In this document: in pieces, positions 1-8,794 of the stretch
Layout: each line of letters begins with the position of its first letter
Position numbering within the stretch: position 1 is the first letter of the stretch
Assembly: GCF_900105515.1 (NCBI RefSeq)
Contig: NZ_FNSY01000001.1
Coordinates: forward strand, 7,056,001-7,120,000
DNA from: Streptomyces sp. 2131.1
GTDB taxonomy: Bacteria > Actinomycetota > Actinomycetes > Streptomycetales > Streptomycetaceae
Reading direction: 5' to 3'
Length of the DNA: 64,000 nt
Made by a program: the position numbers and the translations under genes
Notes under the pieces: generated by a model
What the model was told of the DNA's origin: nothing
What the model saw: only the letters and a program-made list of their open reading frames with translations
Database searches by the model: none

Positions 1-695
1 CGGGCGCCCTTCGCCGCTCCGACCACGCTGGAGCCGATGCCGCTGACCTCGGAGGCTGTCGCGGCGTGCGCCGCCATCTGTGCCTTCGTCAGTTCCTTGG
101 CGATGCCGAGGGCGTAGTTCCCCGCTCCGGCGGCACCGATGACCGCATCGGCCTTCTTGGAGTTCGCCTTCTTGGCCGCCGTGTGGAAGGCAGCCCCGGC
201 CTTGTGCTTCGTAGCATCCTTCCTCGCTTTGACCGCCTCCATTCCACTGAGCACAGCGCCGGCGGTCTCCGTGACAAGGTTCTCCGAAGCCGCGGCGGTC
301 CCCGATGCGCCGGTGGAGTGCTTGAGACCCTCGCTCGCGGTCGCGGAAGCCTGCTGGGCGAAGCCCGCGTTGGCGGGAACGTGGACGCCCTTGACGAAGG
401 TGTCGATGAGTTCGAGGTTCTTCTTGACCTTATCGAGGACTGCGGCGATCCGTGCGTGGTAACTGTTGGGAGCCGGGAGTGGGGCGGGGTTCCCCGGTTC
501 TGTCGTCCTGGCGGCTTCGTCGGCGCGCTGCACCGCCGCGACCGCGGCTCGATTGCCGAGACTGGCCTGGATCGCGAGGAGCGGGTGGTCCGGCGAGATG
601 AGGGACGGATCTCCCGTCCGGCCACGCTCCCGGTTCTGCCGGGCTGGGGGCAGGACCGACTGCCGAGTCGGGTTGCGGTGGACCGGGGGGCTCAT
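1..695 (-). CDS. eCIS-type leader protein, 5' part only (runs off window)
   Basis: The frame is open from an ATG at 695 down to base 1, so only the first ~231 residues are present. A GGAGAGGT ribosome site lies 5-6 bases before the ATG. The N-terminus is proline/arginine rich and carries LAIQASLGNRAAVAAVQR at about residues 40-57. This resembles the 'LQ..lGNrAv..lvqR' leader seen in many actinobacterial proteins linked to DUF4157 and extracellular contractile injection systems. The rest (about 80-231) is Ala/Lys-rich and predicted helical, with no membrane segment or known enzyme motif. What I see is the leader plus an alpha-helical body; a role as an injection-system cargo or accessory is inference. 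The 3' end and the neighbouring genes lie outside the window. Confidence 0.72.
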   Translation of the reverse strand, partial: MSPPVHRNPTRQSVLPPARQNRERGRTGDPSLISPDHPLLAIQASLGNRAAVAAVQRADEAARTTEPGNPAPLPAPNSYHARIAAVLDKVKKNLELIDTFVKGVHVPANAGFAQQASATASEGLKHSTGASGTAAASENLVTETAGAVLSGMEAVKARKDATKHKAGAAFHTAAKKANSKKADAVIGAAGAGNYALGIAKELTKAQMAAHAATASEVSGIGSSVVGAAKGA

Positions 696-1211
696 GACGT
701 ACCTCTCCTGTGCCGGACCGGGCGACTGGAGAGTAGTGAGGCCGGACCAACAGAAGAAGTACGGTGGGAAGACTTTTCATCGCTCACCACGGGTGCGGCC
801 CTCACCTGGCGGAGGCACCACGTTCCGACTCGGAACCCACGCGCGCCGGGCCAGTCGTCCACGCCGTTGGCACGATCACCGCCCCTGGCCGACAGTCCCT
901 GCCCCAAGCTGCCCATAGCGGGAGTTCCGCGGTCGGAAGGTGTGCGGGGTGCACGTCCTGGGCGGATCACCGTGGCTTCCTCGCAGTTGGGCTTCCGCGG
1001 GGACCTTTGGAGTGGCCCAACTGCCGCGATGGCGAGCCTGAAGGTGGGGCCGGGCGGCCGGTGCGGACCATGGAGAGGGCGCCTTTCGACGTGACACCCG
1101 ACGGGTTCTCGGTATCCCGCTGGGCCCGGCGGAGACGGACGGGACCACCCGCTGGACTCTCGTCATCCCCGCCACCAATCCGCACACCCAACCGGCAACG
1201 AATCAACCTGT
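696..1211. other. Intergenic stretch, no supported gene
   Basis: This 516-bp stretch separates the leftward eCIS-leader gene from the rightward STAS gene, so it should hold both promoters. Open frames exist on both strands, but they look like composition-driven shadows without ribosome sites or recognisable domains. I could not place a convincing -10/-35 pair. Confidence 0.5.
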
Positions 1212-1538
1212 ATGAGCCCGCTGAAAGTCACACCCCACGAAACTCCCGCCGGCCCTGTGCTGCATGTGGTTGGCGAACTCGACTACGCGAGTTCCGACGC
1301 CCTGCGCTTCCGGGCGGAGACTCTTCGTCTCTCACCTGGGCAGCGTCTGGTCATCAACCTGTCCGGTGTGGAGTTCTGCGACTCCACTGGCATCACGGCC
1401 CTCCTGGCTGCTCGCCAGCACACTCAGGCAGCGGGCGCCGCTATGGTTCTGGAGGCTGTGCCGACCCACCTGATGCGCATCTTCACTCTGGCAGGTCTGG
1501 ATCAGGTCTTCACGATTCGTCTCGGAGACTCGGCCTGA
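1212..1538 (+). CDS. STAS-domain anti-sigma factor antagonist
   Basis: This 108-residue protein is a single STAS domain, the usual size of SpoIIAA/RsbV proteins. The hallmark FCDSTGI is present, with Ser58 as the expected phosphorylation site. The N-terminal PAGPVLHVVGELDY strand and the C-terminal LAGLDQVFTI motif also match the family. Unphosphorylated proteins of this type bind an anti-sigma kinase and free its sigma factor. No kinase or sigma gene is adjacent, so the partner is unknown. The ribosome site before the ATG is weak. It is a paralogue of the STAS gene at 57516-57875. It is followed directly by an IS5-type remnant, so it may have lost an operon partner. Confidence 0.9.
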   Translation: MSPLKVTPHETPAGPVLHVVGELDYASSDALRFRAETLRLSPGQRLVINLSGVEFCDSTGITALLAARQHTQAAGAAMVLEAVPTHLMRIFTLAGLDQVFTIRLGDSA

Positions 1539-1565
1539 CCGGTTCGGGGCGTTCGGGTTCCGGTT

Positions 1566-1832
1566 CCGGCCGGGCGGCGATCGACGACGAGCTGTCGGTA
1601 GTGATCGAGCCGCTGTTGCCGAAGGTGGAGCGTCGGGCCCGGCATCCTGGGGGGCACCGAGTACGGCTCCGGCTTGGGGTCGCAACGCTGGTCAGTGGAG
1701 CGTGCGTTCGCCCACCCGCACTGGTTCCGTCGCCTGCGGACCCGCTGGGAGATCCGCGACGACGCCCACGAAGCCTTCCTCACTCCAGGGCGCGGCATCA
1801 TCTGCCGGCGTCCGCTCAAGAACCATGTGTGA
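1566..1832 (+). pseudogene. IS5-family transposase remnant, internally deleted
   Basis: About 28 residues resemble the N-terminus of Streptomyces IS5-family transposases (DDELSVVIEPLLPKVERR). They are followed at once, in another frame, by the family C-terminus (QRWSVERAFAHPHWFRRLR, then RWEIRDDAHEAFLT). The whole central DDE region is missing, so the copy is dead. Confidence 0.8.
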
Positions 1833-1852
1833 GGCCAAGCGACAGCGGTTGT

Positions 1853-2452
1853 CTACAACGAGACCTTTCGCTCCTCGGCCTTGAGATCGCGGAGTGTCCA
1901 GAGTCCGTACAGAGCTGACAACGGTTTGACGACCAGCCACTCGCCGGGGCGATAGTCATCCGCGCGCACCAGCCTCGCTGCGAGATCCGGTCGCTGTCGA
2001 CGCAAGTACGCACGGGCCTTGAGCGCATGAGCGGGCTGGGATGCGATCTTGATGCAGTCCACGCCTTCAAGCAGTGGAATCACGTTAGTGACGTTCTCCC
2101 ACGTCGTCGTGCTTTGGTCTTCGAGAAGTACCGTCCCGTCGAACTCCAGCACCGACTTCGCGTAGTCGGCCATCAGCTGTGCCTCTGCGGCGCCGCCGCT
2201 GGTCGCACCGCCGCTGAAGATCGCACATGGCACGTGTGCACCGTCAGCGGCGATGGAGCGGATTCCAGCGCGGACTCGCCATCGGTTGATCAAGTTCGCC
2301 GTCGCTCGAGGATTCCGGTACCCCAACACCACTAAGGCCGTGGAGGCGCCCCTGCTACTCCCCACGAGCGCTCGGGACCAGCGCCAGTTCAACCACTCAC
2401 CCCAGGCCAGGGCCGCAAGCCCAGCTATCGCCAGTCCCGTCCTTCGACGCAT
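1853..2452 (-). CDS. DUF218 (YdcF/SanA-like) membrane-anchored protein
   Basis: The 199-residue product has an N-terminal hydrophobic segment (residues 5-18, after MRRR) and then a DUF218 domain. The domain signatures are ALVVLGY near residue 40, the FSGGATSGG turn near 100, and the LLEDQSTTTWENV motif near 135. DUF218 proteins are implicated in envelope biogenesis and vancomycin tolerance, but the reaction of most members is unknown. The gene converges with the IS5 remnant on its 3' side. The length is normal and no frame disruption is seen. Confidence 0.85.
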   Translation of the reverse strand: MRRRTGLAIAGLAALAWGEWLNWRWSRALVGSSRGASTALVVLGYRNPRATANLINRWRVRAGIRSIAADGAHVPCAIFSGGATSGGAAEAQLMADYAKSVLEFDGTVLLEDQSTTTWENVTNVIPLLEGVDCIKIASQPAHALKARAYLRRQRPDLAARLVRADDYRPGEWLVVKPLSALYGLWTLRDLKAEERKVSL

Positions 2453-2465
2453 GTGGCGACTCTAG

Positions 2466-2805
2466 GACGCCTTGGTATCTGACCGTGATGGATCCAGCCA
2501 CGCTACAGACGACGCATTCTGTGTGGAGTTCTCAGCGGCCGTCACAGTCCTCCAGCAGCACGACTGCGAGAACGGTCACGGCCTGCCCGGCTACCTCATC
2601 GACCTCGGGCGGATCGACGAAGCCCTGGCCGTTCTCCAGCTGCGAGAGGTGTGGGCGGCAGGGATTCGTAGGCTCGTCCGTCGCGGAGTGCCGGGCAGTT
2701 GGGCACGGAGCAGCTTGACGGTGCGAGTGCGGTCGGCGACCAGGTGCACAGCCGAGCCGGGTCAGGAAGCAGTCCTGACCCGGCTCGGAGCCCCTCGGTA
2801 CGGCC
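2466..2805 (+). pseudogene. Degraded stretch with a possible TPR fragment
   Basis: A short frame around 2590-2660 reads GYLIDLGRIDEALAVLQ, which resembles one tetratricopeptide helix pair. Nothing before or after it continues a TPR protein. I read this as a scrap of a longer gene, with low certainty. Confidence 0.3.
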
Positions 2806-5019
2806 CTACAGGTCCTTGACCCGGACGTCCCGGTAAGAGATGACGTCCGCCGTGCTGTGCACCTGCAGCCCGATGTAGCCGGCCGCCCAGCGCCGCCCGT
2901 CGGTGCCGGGGTCGTCCCCGCGCGCCGGGTAGAAGTCCTGGCCGCCGGTGTTGTCGAACTCGTTGATCAGCACGCCGTTGCGGAAGACCGAGAAGTGCTG
3001 GTCCACCACCCGGATCTCGTAGTCGTTCCAGGTGCCCTTCTGGGTCACCTGGGCGCCGGCGAGGCCCACCCGGTCGAAGCCGTAGACCGACCCGGACTTG
3101 TACATGTCGCCGCTCGGGCTGTCGAACGCCTGGATCTCGTGCCCGAACTTGATCGCAGCCCACTCCGGGCGCGGCTCCTCGGGGTGGTCGTGGATCTGCG
3201 GGAAGCGCACGAAGACGCCGCCGTTGGCGTTGGCCGTGCCCGGGGCGTCGTCCCTCCACTGGAGCTTGAGCGAGAAGTCGCCGTAGGTGCGCTCCGGGAA
3301 CCAGAGCATGCCCAAGCCGTCCTTGACCGTCCCGCTGGTGATCGAGCCGTCCGCGTTACGTGTGAACGAACCGCCGCCCACCTGCTCCCACTTGGCGAAG
3401 GTCGCCGGGTCCTCTCCGAGGATCGTGCGGTAGCCGTCCGTCTGGCCCGGCGTGCCGATGCCGGACTCGCGGGCTGCCTGCTTGATCGCCTTCACCTCAC
3501 GCCGGTCGACGACGCCCTCGGCCTTGAGGGCGGCCGTGACCTCGCCCACGTGCTTGATGAACAGCGCCTGGGAGGTCCACTCCTTCTCGTCCTCGATCAA
3601 CTCGTTGATCCGGCAACGGTTGTTGGTCACTCGGTTCGGCACGCCGGTGTCGACCGTGCCGACGATCACGGTGAGCCGCTCGTCGTACTCCGGGCAGCCC
3701 GGCGCCGGCACCCCGCCGCCGGAGATCACCGAGAAGCTGACGCTCAGCGGCGCAGAGGTGTTGCCCGCCTTGTCCGTCGCCCGGTAGGCGACGGTGTGCC
3801 GCCCGGCCCGGTCGACCACCACGGGCGCGGTGTAGGCCAGGTAAGGCCCCGCGTCCAGGGAGTACTCCACCCCGGCCACACCGGAACCGCCCTCGTCGGT
3901 GGCGCTCACGCCGACCTCCGCGCGGCCGACGTAGGCCCCGGCGGAGTTCTTCGTGCCCTTGACGGTGGCGCCGGTCACCGGCGGAGTGGTGTCCTGTGGC
4001 GGGGCGGCCACGACGGTGAACCGTACGTTCTTCTCGGTGGCGGCGTTGCCCGCCTTGTCGGTCGCCCGGTAGCGCACGGTCTGCTCGCCGACCTGGTGCA
4101 CCATCACCGGCCCGTTGTACGGCTGCCAGGCGCCGTCCGAACCGACCGCGTACTCGATGGTGTTGACGCCGGAACCGGTGTCGGAGGCGGTGACGGTCAC
4201 CGTCGCCATGTCGATGTAGTCGCCGTTCGCGTCCTTCTCTCCGCTGACCGTCGCGGAGGTCTCCGGCGCGGTCGTGTCGTCGGTCGGCGGGGCGGCCACC
4301 GTGAAGGTCTCGCCCTTCTCGGCGGCGGCGTTGCCCGCCTTGTCGAACGCCCGGTAGCGCAGGGTCTGTTCGCCGACCTGGTCGACCACGACCGGAGCGG
4401 TGTACGGCTGCCAGGCGCCGTCGGCGCCCACCGCGTACTCGATCCGGTCCACGCCGGAACCTTCGTCCGTGGCGGTGACCGTGACGGTCGCCGAACCGAC
4501 GTACTGGCCCTCGGCGTTCTGGGTGCCGGTCACCTTCGCTGAGGTCTCCGGCGCGGTCGTGTCGTCACCGCCGCCGCCCTCCATCACCGTCAGCACGCCC
4601 GTCATGGAGCTGTGGCCCGGGATCGTGCAGTGGTAGAAGTAGCGGCCGGGGGAGAGGGTGACCTCGGCGGTGTGCTTGCCGCCCTGGTCGTCACCGGGGT
4701 TGGCCAGGATGTTCAGCTGGACGTCGGTGTTGTACTCCGGGTCGCTGGTGCTGAAGGTCAGCGTGTGCGGCATGCCGGTGGTGTTGCCGGTGGCCGCGCT
4801 GTTCTCGAAGACGATCGTCGCGGGTCCGGCGACCGCCGTCTCCGGGAAGCTGGCGTACTTGGTGATGTCGTCGCCGGCCGTCCAGGTGAGCACCTGTGCG
4901 GCAGCGGCCTGTGCGGGCCCGTCCTCACGTGCCCCGGCCGCCGACGTGGTCGTCTGCAGTCCGAGTACCAGCAACAGGCCCGCCAGCAGGGCCGCCCACA
5001 CTCTTCGCTTGCCTGTCAC
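2806..5019 (-). CDS. Secreted cupredoxin / OmpL47 repeat / DUF1080 protein
   Basis: The protein has 737 residues from a GTG at 5019, preceded by GAGGGGG. Residues 1-28 form a Sec signal peptide. Residues ~40-135 are a cupredoxin with all type-1 copper ligands visible: His in MPHTL, Cys in FYHC, His in IPGH and Met in SSM. Three ~95-residue OmpL47-type beta domains follow, each opening with D-x-TPPETxA-like text and ending RYRAFDKAGN or similar. A linker contains CPEYDERLTVIVGTV. Residues ~530-737 are a DUF1080 (3-keto-disaccharide hydrolase/lectin-like) domain with PERTYGDFSLKLQWR. The GTG overlaps the stop of the upstream sugar dehydrogenase gene by 4 bases (GTGA), so the two are coupled. 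A role in carbohydrate binding plus electron transfer is inference. Confidence 0.9.
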   Translation of the reverse strand: MTGKRRVWAALLAGLLLVLGLQTTTSAAGAREDGPAQAAAAQVLTWTAGDDITKYASFPETAVAGPATIVFENSAATGNTTGMPHTLTFSTSDPEYNTDVQLNILANPGDDQGGKHTAEVTLSPGRYFYHCTIPGHSSMTGVLTVMEGGGGDDTTAPETSAKVTGTQNAEGQYVGSATVTVTATDEGSGVDRIEYAVGADGAWQPYTAPVVVDQVGEQTLRYRAFDKAGNAAAEKGETFTVAAPPTDDTTAPETSATVSGEKDANGDYIDMATVTVTASDTGSGVNTIEYAVGSDGAWQPYNGPVMVHQVGEQTVRYRATDKAGNAATEKNVRFTVVAAPPQDTTPPVTGATVKGTKNSAGAYVGRAEVGVSATDEGGSGVAGVEYSLDAGPYLAYTAPVVVDRAGRHTVAYRATDKAGNTSAPLSVSFSVISGGGVPAPGCPEYDERLTVIVGTVDTGVPNRVTNNRCRINELIEDEKEWTSQALFIKHVGEVTAALKAEGVVDRREVKAIKQAARESGIGTPGQTDGYRTILGEDPATFAKWEQVGGGSFTRNADGSITSGTVKDGLGMLWFPERTYGDFSLKLQWRDDAPGTANANGGVFVRFPQIHDHPEEPRPEWAAIKFGHEIQAFDSPSGDMYKSGSVYGFDRVGLAGAQVTQKGTWNDYEIRVVDQHFSVFRNGVLINEFDNTGGQDFYPARGDDPGTDGRRWAAGYIGLQVHSTADVISYRDVRVKDL

Positions 5020-7529
5020 AGCGTCCCCCTCGCCATCTGGTCGGCGGCCGGGGTCGGCCCGCCGCCCTTGTACGTGACCTTCCACAGCGCCGACTTGGCG
5101 TCCGAGGTGAAGAAGCCGCGCCCGTAGTCGAGGACGTACAGCGCGCCGTCCGGACCGAACTTCCAGTCCATCAGGTTCTTGATGCCGTCGTTTCCGACCG
5201 GCACGATCTTCTTCAGAGACTCCGAGTGCACCGGGATCCCGCCGTCGCCCTGCGTCTTCGGGTCCATCAGCACCGCGTTGCGCGGCTGGTCGGCGTCGTA
5301 GAAGTCGCCGACGAACCACTTGCCGTCCCAGTACTCGGGCCACTTCGCCGCGCTGCCGTTCGCGGCGTCGTAGCGGTAGACCGGGCCGTCCATCGCGGCC
5401 TGGCCGCCGCCCTTGAGCCACGGCAGCCGGTAGGTCGCCTCCGACTCCTTGTACGACGGAACGCCGTTCGCGTCGCGCGGGTAGTCGGGGCCGCCGCCCT
5501 GCGGGGAGTACCAGATGTTGTTGCCGGTGACCGGCGGCAGGTTGACCAGGCCGTCGTTGTTCGGCGACTCGTTCTTCGGGTGGTCGCAGTCGTACCAGCC
5601 CAGTGGCTTGGTCGGGTCGGGCAGGTTGCGGTCACGGTAGGGCTGCTTGTTGCCCATGCAGTACGGCCAGCCGCGGTTGCTCGCCTTGTCGATCACGGCG
5701 AAGGTGTCGTACTTGGCCGGGCCCCAGGTCGTCGACGGGGCGCCGGCGTCCGGGCCGACCCAGCCGGCGTAGAGGGTGTCGGTGGCCTTGTCGACCGAGA
5801 TGCGGGCCGGGTTGCGCACGCCCATCACGTAGATCTCGCCGCGCGTCTTGCCGCCGCCCTCGGCGGTCTCCTCGCCGGTGAACAGGTTGCCCTCGGGGAG
5901 GGTGTAGGTGCCGTCCTGTTCGGGGTGGATGCGCAGGATCTTGCCGTTGAGGTTGTTGGTGTTGCCGGCGGTGCGGCGCGCGTCGGCGAAGGAGACGCCC
6001 TTGAAGTTGGGCTGCGGGTTGTTGCCCGAGTAACCGTCGCTGAAACCACTGGAGTTGTTGTCACCTGTGGCGATGTACAGATTGCCCTTGGAGTCCCAGG
6101 CCAGCCCGCCGCCCGCGTGGCAGCAGCTGTGGATCTGCACCGGCCACTTCAGCAGCACCTTCTCGCTGGCCATGTCCAGCTTGCCGGTGGTGTTGTTGTA
6201 GGTGAACCGGGAGACCCGCCGCTCGGCCATGTGTGTGTCGCGGTTGATCTGCGAGTGCGGCGTGTAGTGCAGGTACACCCAGCCGTTCTCGCTGAAGCGC
6301 GGGTCCAGCTCGATGCCGAGCAGGCCCTCCTCGACCTTCGTCAGCTCCTCGCCGCCGCCCTTGTTGCCGAAGACGGTCAGCTCGCCGGCGAGGGTGACCT
6401 TCCTGGTCTTCGGGTCGTAGACGTGGATCTGGCCCTTGCCCTTGCCGACGTCCGGGTCGTTCCAGTCGGTGATCACCGGCTGGGAGGCGTCGGCGCCACC
6501 GCGGCCGATGTAGAAGACCCGGCCGTCGGGCGCGGTGACCAGGCCGTGCGGCTCGCCGATCTGGTCGTTCTGCCCGGGCTGGTTGGGCTGGGTGAGCCGC
6601 TCCGCCTGGTAGTTGGCGGTAATGGTGGCCTTGCAGTCGGCCTGCGCGAGGCGTGTGGTCCACATCAGGGCGCCGCGCAGATGGGTGCGGAAGTCGGTCT
6701 CGTCGTAGGAGGAGGCCGTGCCGCCCATGGCGGTGTAGAAGGACCGGCCGCCGTCGTAGTCACGGCACCAGCTGACCGGGTGGTCGGTACCGTTGGCGCC
6801 GGTGCCCGGCTTGTACGTCGACTCGCGGACCCGGGCGACGGTGTGCACCTCGCCGGAGGGGTTATTCGCCCAGTTGAGCCACTGGTCGGGGCGCCTCCAC
6901 TCCAGCGGCAGGTCCTTGGTGGCCGGGTTGCGCCGGTCGCCGACCTCCACGGTGGCCCGCTGCACCGCGGGCGCGGCGCCGGCGGCGGGACGGGCACCGA
7001 TCAGGCCGGTGAACCAATCGGAGTACGGCTCGGCGCGGGCCGCGTCGTGGACGCCGACGAAGCCGCCCCCGGCCTCCATGTAGGTTTCCAGTCCGGCCTC
7101 CTGATCGGCGTTCAGAATGTCGCCACCGCCGGTCAGGAACACGATGGCGTTGTACTTGCCCAGCTTGCGCGCGTTGGTGAAGACCGAGGCGTTGCCGGTG
7201 GCCTCGGTGGTGAACCGCTCCGCGGCCGGGCCGGTCTGCCCGATGCGCTCGATGGCCGCGATGCCCGCGTTCACGACGGGCGACTCGTCGCCGGCCGCGG
7301 CGGACCCGTAGAAGACCAGGACACGCACGTCGGAGCCGCCGGGCGGCGACTTGACGGACATCGTTGTCAAAGGCGGTTCCGGTGCCGGGCGCGCGCTGGC
7401 GGACGTACCCGACAGCAGGCCGGCGATGACCAGGCCCGCGGTCAGGGACGCCGCCCAGATCCGTCTGTGCCCGGCCTTGGCGCTCGATCCTCTTTGGTGC
7501 AGGGGCATGTGATGCGATGTCAATCGCAT
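5016..7529 (-). CDS. Secreted ThuA domain + PQQ-type glucose/sorbosone dehydrogenase fusion
   Basis: The 837-residue protein starts at an ATG at 7529, about 11 bases from GGAGGG; an in-frame ATG at 7508 is less well placed. Residues 1-45 are a signal peptide ending near SASA. A ThuA-like domain follows (VLVFYGSAAA, then FLTGGGDILNADQ and GGGFVGVHDAARAEP). From about residue 310 it is a glucose/sorbosone dehydrogenase beta-propeller, with EPHGLVTAPDGRVFYIGRGG, GLLGIELDPRF and the HSCCHAGGGLAWD segment. Propellers of this type usually use PQQ and calcium to oxidise sugars outside the membrane. It is the first gene of a coupled pair and diverges from the laccase gene across 177 bp. The substrate is unknown. 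Confidence 0.9.
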   Translation of the reverse strand: MRLTSHHMPLHQRGSSAKAGHRRIWAASLTAGLVIAGLLSGTSASARPAPEPPLTTMSVKSPPGGSDVRVLVFYGSAAAGDESPVVNAGIAAIERIGQTGPAAERFTTEATGNASVFTNARKLGKYNAIVFLTGGGDILNADQEAGLETYMEAGGGFVGVHDAARAEPYSDWFTGLIGARPAAGAAPAVQRATVEVGDRRNPATKDLPLEWRRPDQWLNWANNPSGEVHTVARVRESTYKPGTGANGTDHPVSWCRDYDGGRSFYTAMGGTASSYDETDFRTHLRGALMWTTRLAQADCKATITANYQAERLTQPNQPGQNDQIGEPHGLVTAPDGRVFYIGRGGADASQPVITDWNDPDVGKGKGQIHVYDPKTRKVTLAGELTVFGNKGGGEELTKVEEGLLGIELDPRFSENGWVYLHYTPHSQINRDTHMAERRVSRFTYNNTTGKLDMASEKVLLKWPVQIHSCCHAGGGLAWDSKGNLYIATGDNNSSGFSDGYSGNNPQPNFKGVSFADARRTAGNTNNLNGKILRIHPEQDGTYTLPEGNLFTGEETAEGGGKTRGEIYVMGVRNPARISVDKATDTLYAGWVGPDAGAPSTTWGPAKYDTFAVIDKASNRGWPYCMGNKQPYRDRNLPDPTKPLGWYDCDHPKNESPNNDGLVNLPPVTGNNIWYSPQGGGPDYPRDANGVPSYKESEATYRLPWLKGGGQAAMDGPVYRYDAANGSAAKWPEYWDGKWFVGDFYDADQPRNAVLMDPKTQGDGGIPVHSESLKKIVPVGNDGIKNLMDWKFGPDGALYVLDYGRGFFTSDAKSALWKVTYKGGGPTPAADQMARGTL

Positions 7530-7706
7530 GTGTTGACCCACCCTCCTCGGTCGCAGCGACAGCGCTGAGGAAGCTAGACCTCTTTGCACGGTTCGCCAAG
7601 AGGTATCACCAGGATCAAGCGAACTTTGTCCTGGGTGTGGATAAACGCAGAGGTGGCAGGTACCGTCCCACAGGCCCTGAGCCCATACCTCTGTGGGGAG
7701 TTCGGC
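7530..7706. promoter_or_regulatory. Divergent promoter region between dehydrogenase and laccase genes
   Basis: All 177 bp lie between two divergent start codons. An inverted repeat ACCTCTT (7578-7584) / AAGAGGT (7598-7604) with a 13-bp spacer sits mid-region and could be an operator shared by both genes. No clear -10/-35 pair could be assigned. Confidence 0.4.
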
Positions 7707-8702
7707 ATGGACAGACGCTCTTTCAACCGACGGGTGCTGCTGGGCGGCGCCGTGGCCGCGACATCGTTGTCGATCGGTCCCGAGCTGGCCGACGCCGCTC
7801 CGGCCGCCGCCGCCGTCGCGGCAGGCACGGCGCCGGCCGGCGGGCAGGTGCGCCACCTCAAGATGTACGCCGAGAAGCTGCCCGACGGGCAGATGGGCTA
7901 CGGCCTGGAGAAGGGCAAGGCGAGCATCCCCGGCCCGCTGATCGAGCTGATCGAGGGCGACACGCTGCACATCGAGTTCGAGAACACCATGGACGTCACC
8001 GCGAGCCTCCATGTCCACGGCCTGGACTACGAGATCTCCAGCGACGGCACCAGGATGAACCACAGCGAGGTCGAGCCCGGCGCCACCCGCACATACACCT
8101 GGCGCACCCACACTCCCGGCCGCCGCGCGGACGGCACCTGGCGGGCGGGCAGCGCCGGTTACTGGCACTACCACGACCACGTCGTCGGCACGGAACACGG
8201 CACCGGGGGCATCCGCAAGGGCCTGTACGGACCGGTGGTCGTGCGCCGCAAGGGCGACGTCCTGCCGGACGCCACGCACACGATCGTCTTCAACGACATG
8301 CTCATCAACAACCTGCCGCAGGGCCCGAACTTCGAGGCAACCGTGGGCGACCGCGTCGAGATCGTCATGATCACGCACGGCGAGTACTACCACACCTTCC
8401 ACATGCACGGACACCGCTGGGCGGACAACCGCACCGGCATGCTCACCGGACCCGACGACCCCAGCCAGGTCATCGACAACAAGATCTGCGGCCCCGCCGA
8501 CTCCTTCGGCTTCCAGATCATCGCAGGCGAGGGCGTCGGCGCCGGCGCGTGGATGTACCACTGCCACGTCCAGAGCCACTCCGACATGGGCATGGTCGGC
8601 CTGTTCCTGGTGAAGAAGCCGGACGGCACGATCCCGGGCTACGAGGAGCACGACCATGGCGCGCATGGCGCGATGTCCGCCCCGCCGCACGGTGGTCACT
8701 GA
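7707..8702 (+). CDS. Two-domain small laccase (SLAC)
   Basis: The 331-residue protein starts at ATG 7707, six bases after GGGGAG. It opens with a twin-arginine signal (RRSFNRRVLLGG). All copper-binding motifs are present: HVHGLD, HYHDHV, HTFHMHGH and the C-terminal HCHVQSHSDMGM with the T1 Cys/His/Met-type arrangement. The sequence matches Streptomyces coelicolor small laccase closely, including GLDYEISSDG and HDHVVGTEHGTGGIRKG. These enzymes are secreted trimers that oxidise phenols and reduce oxygen to water. The neighbouring secreted cupredoxin and sugar dehydrogenase make this look like an extracellular oxidation locus. Confidence 0.97.
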   Translation: MDRRSFNRRVLLGGAVAATSLSIGPELADAAPAAAAVAAGTAPAGGQVRHLKMYAEKLPDGQMGYGLEKGKASIPGPLIELIEGDTLHIEFENTMDVTASLHVHGLDYEISSDGTRMNHSEVEPGATRTYTWRTHTPGRRADGTWRAGSAGYWHYHDHVVGTEHGTGGIRKGLYGPVVVRRKGDVLPDATHTIVFNDMLINNLPQGPNFEATVGDRVEIVMITHGEYYHTFHMHGHRWADNRTGMLTGPDDPSQVIDNKICGPADSFGFQIIAGEGVGAGAWMYHCHVQSHSDMGMVGLFLVKKPDGTIPGYEEHDHGAHGAMSAPPHGGH

Positions 8703-8794
8703 CATCGGCAACTCCTGTGCGGTGTGCGGGCCATAGGGGAGCGAGCTCGGCGGCTCGCGGAGAGGATCAGGGCAACGGGGGAGTGGTGGGACCG

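Noticed and set aside
2857..4542. 561-codon forward open frame opposite the cupredoxin gene
   Set aside because: It is Val/Gly/Arg-rich, has no domain or ribosome site, and lies fully antisense to a gene with clear motifs. It is a high-GC shadow.
4896..7568. 890-codon forward open frame opposite the sugar dehydrogenase gene
   Set aside because: Its composition is that of an antisense shadow, and the opposite strand encodes recognisable ThuA and dehydrogenase domains with a signal peptide.
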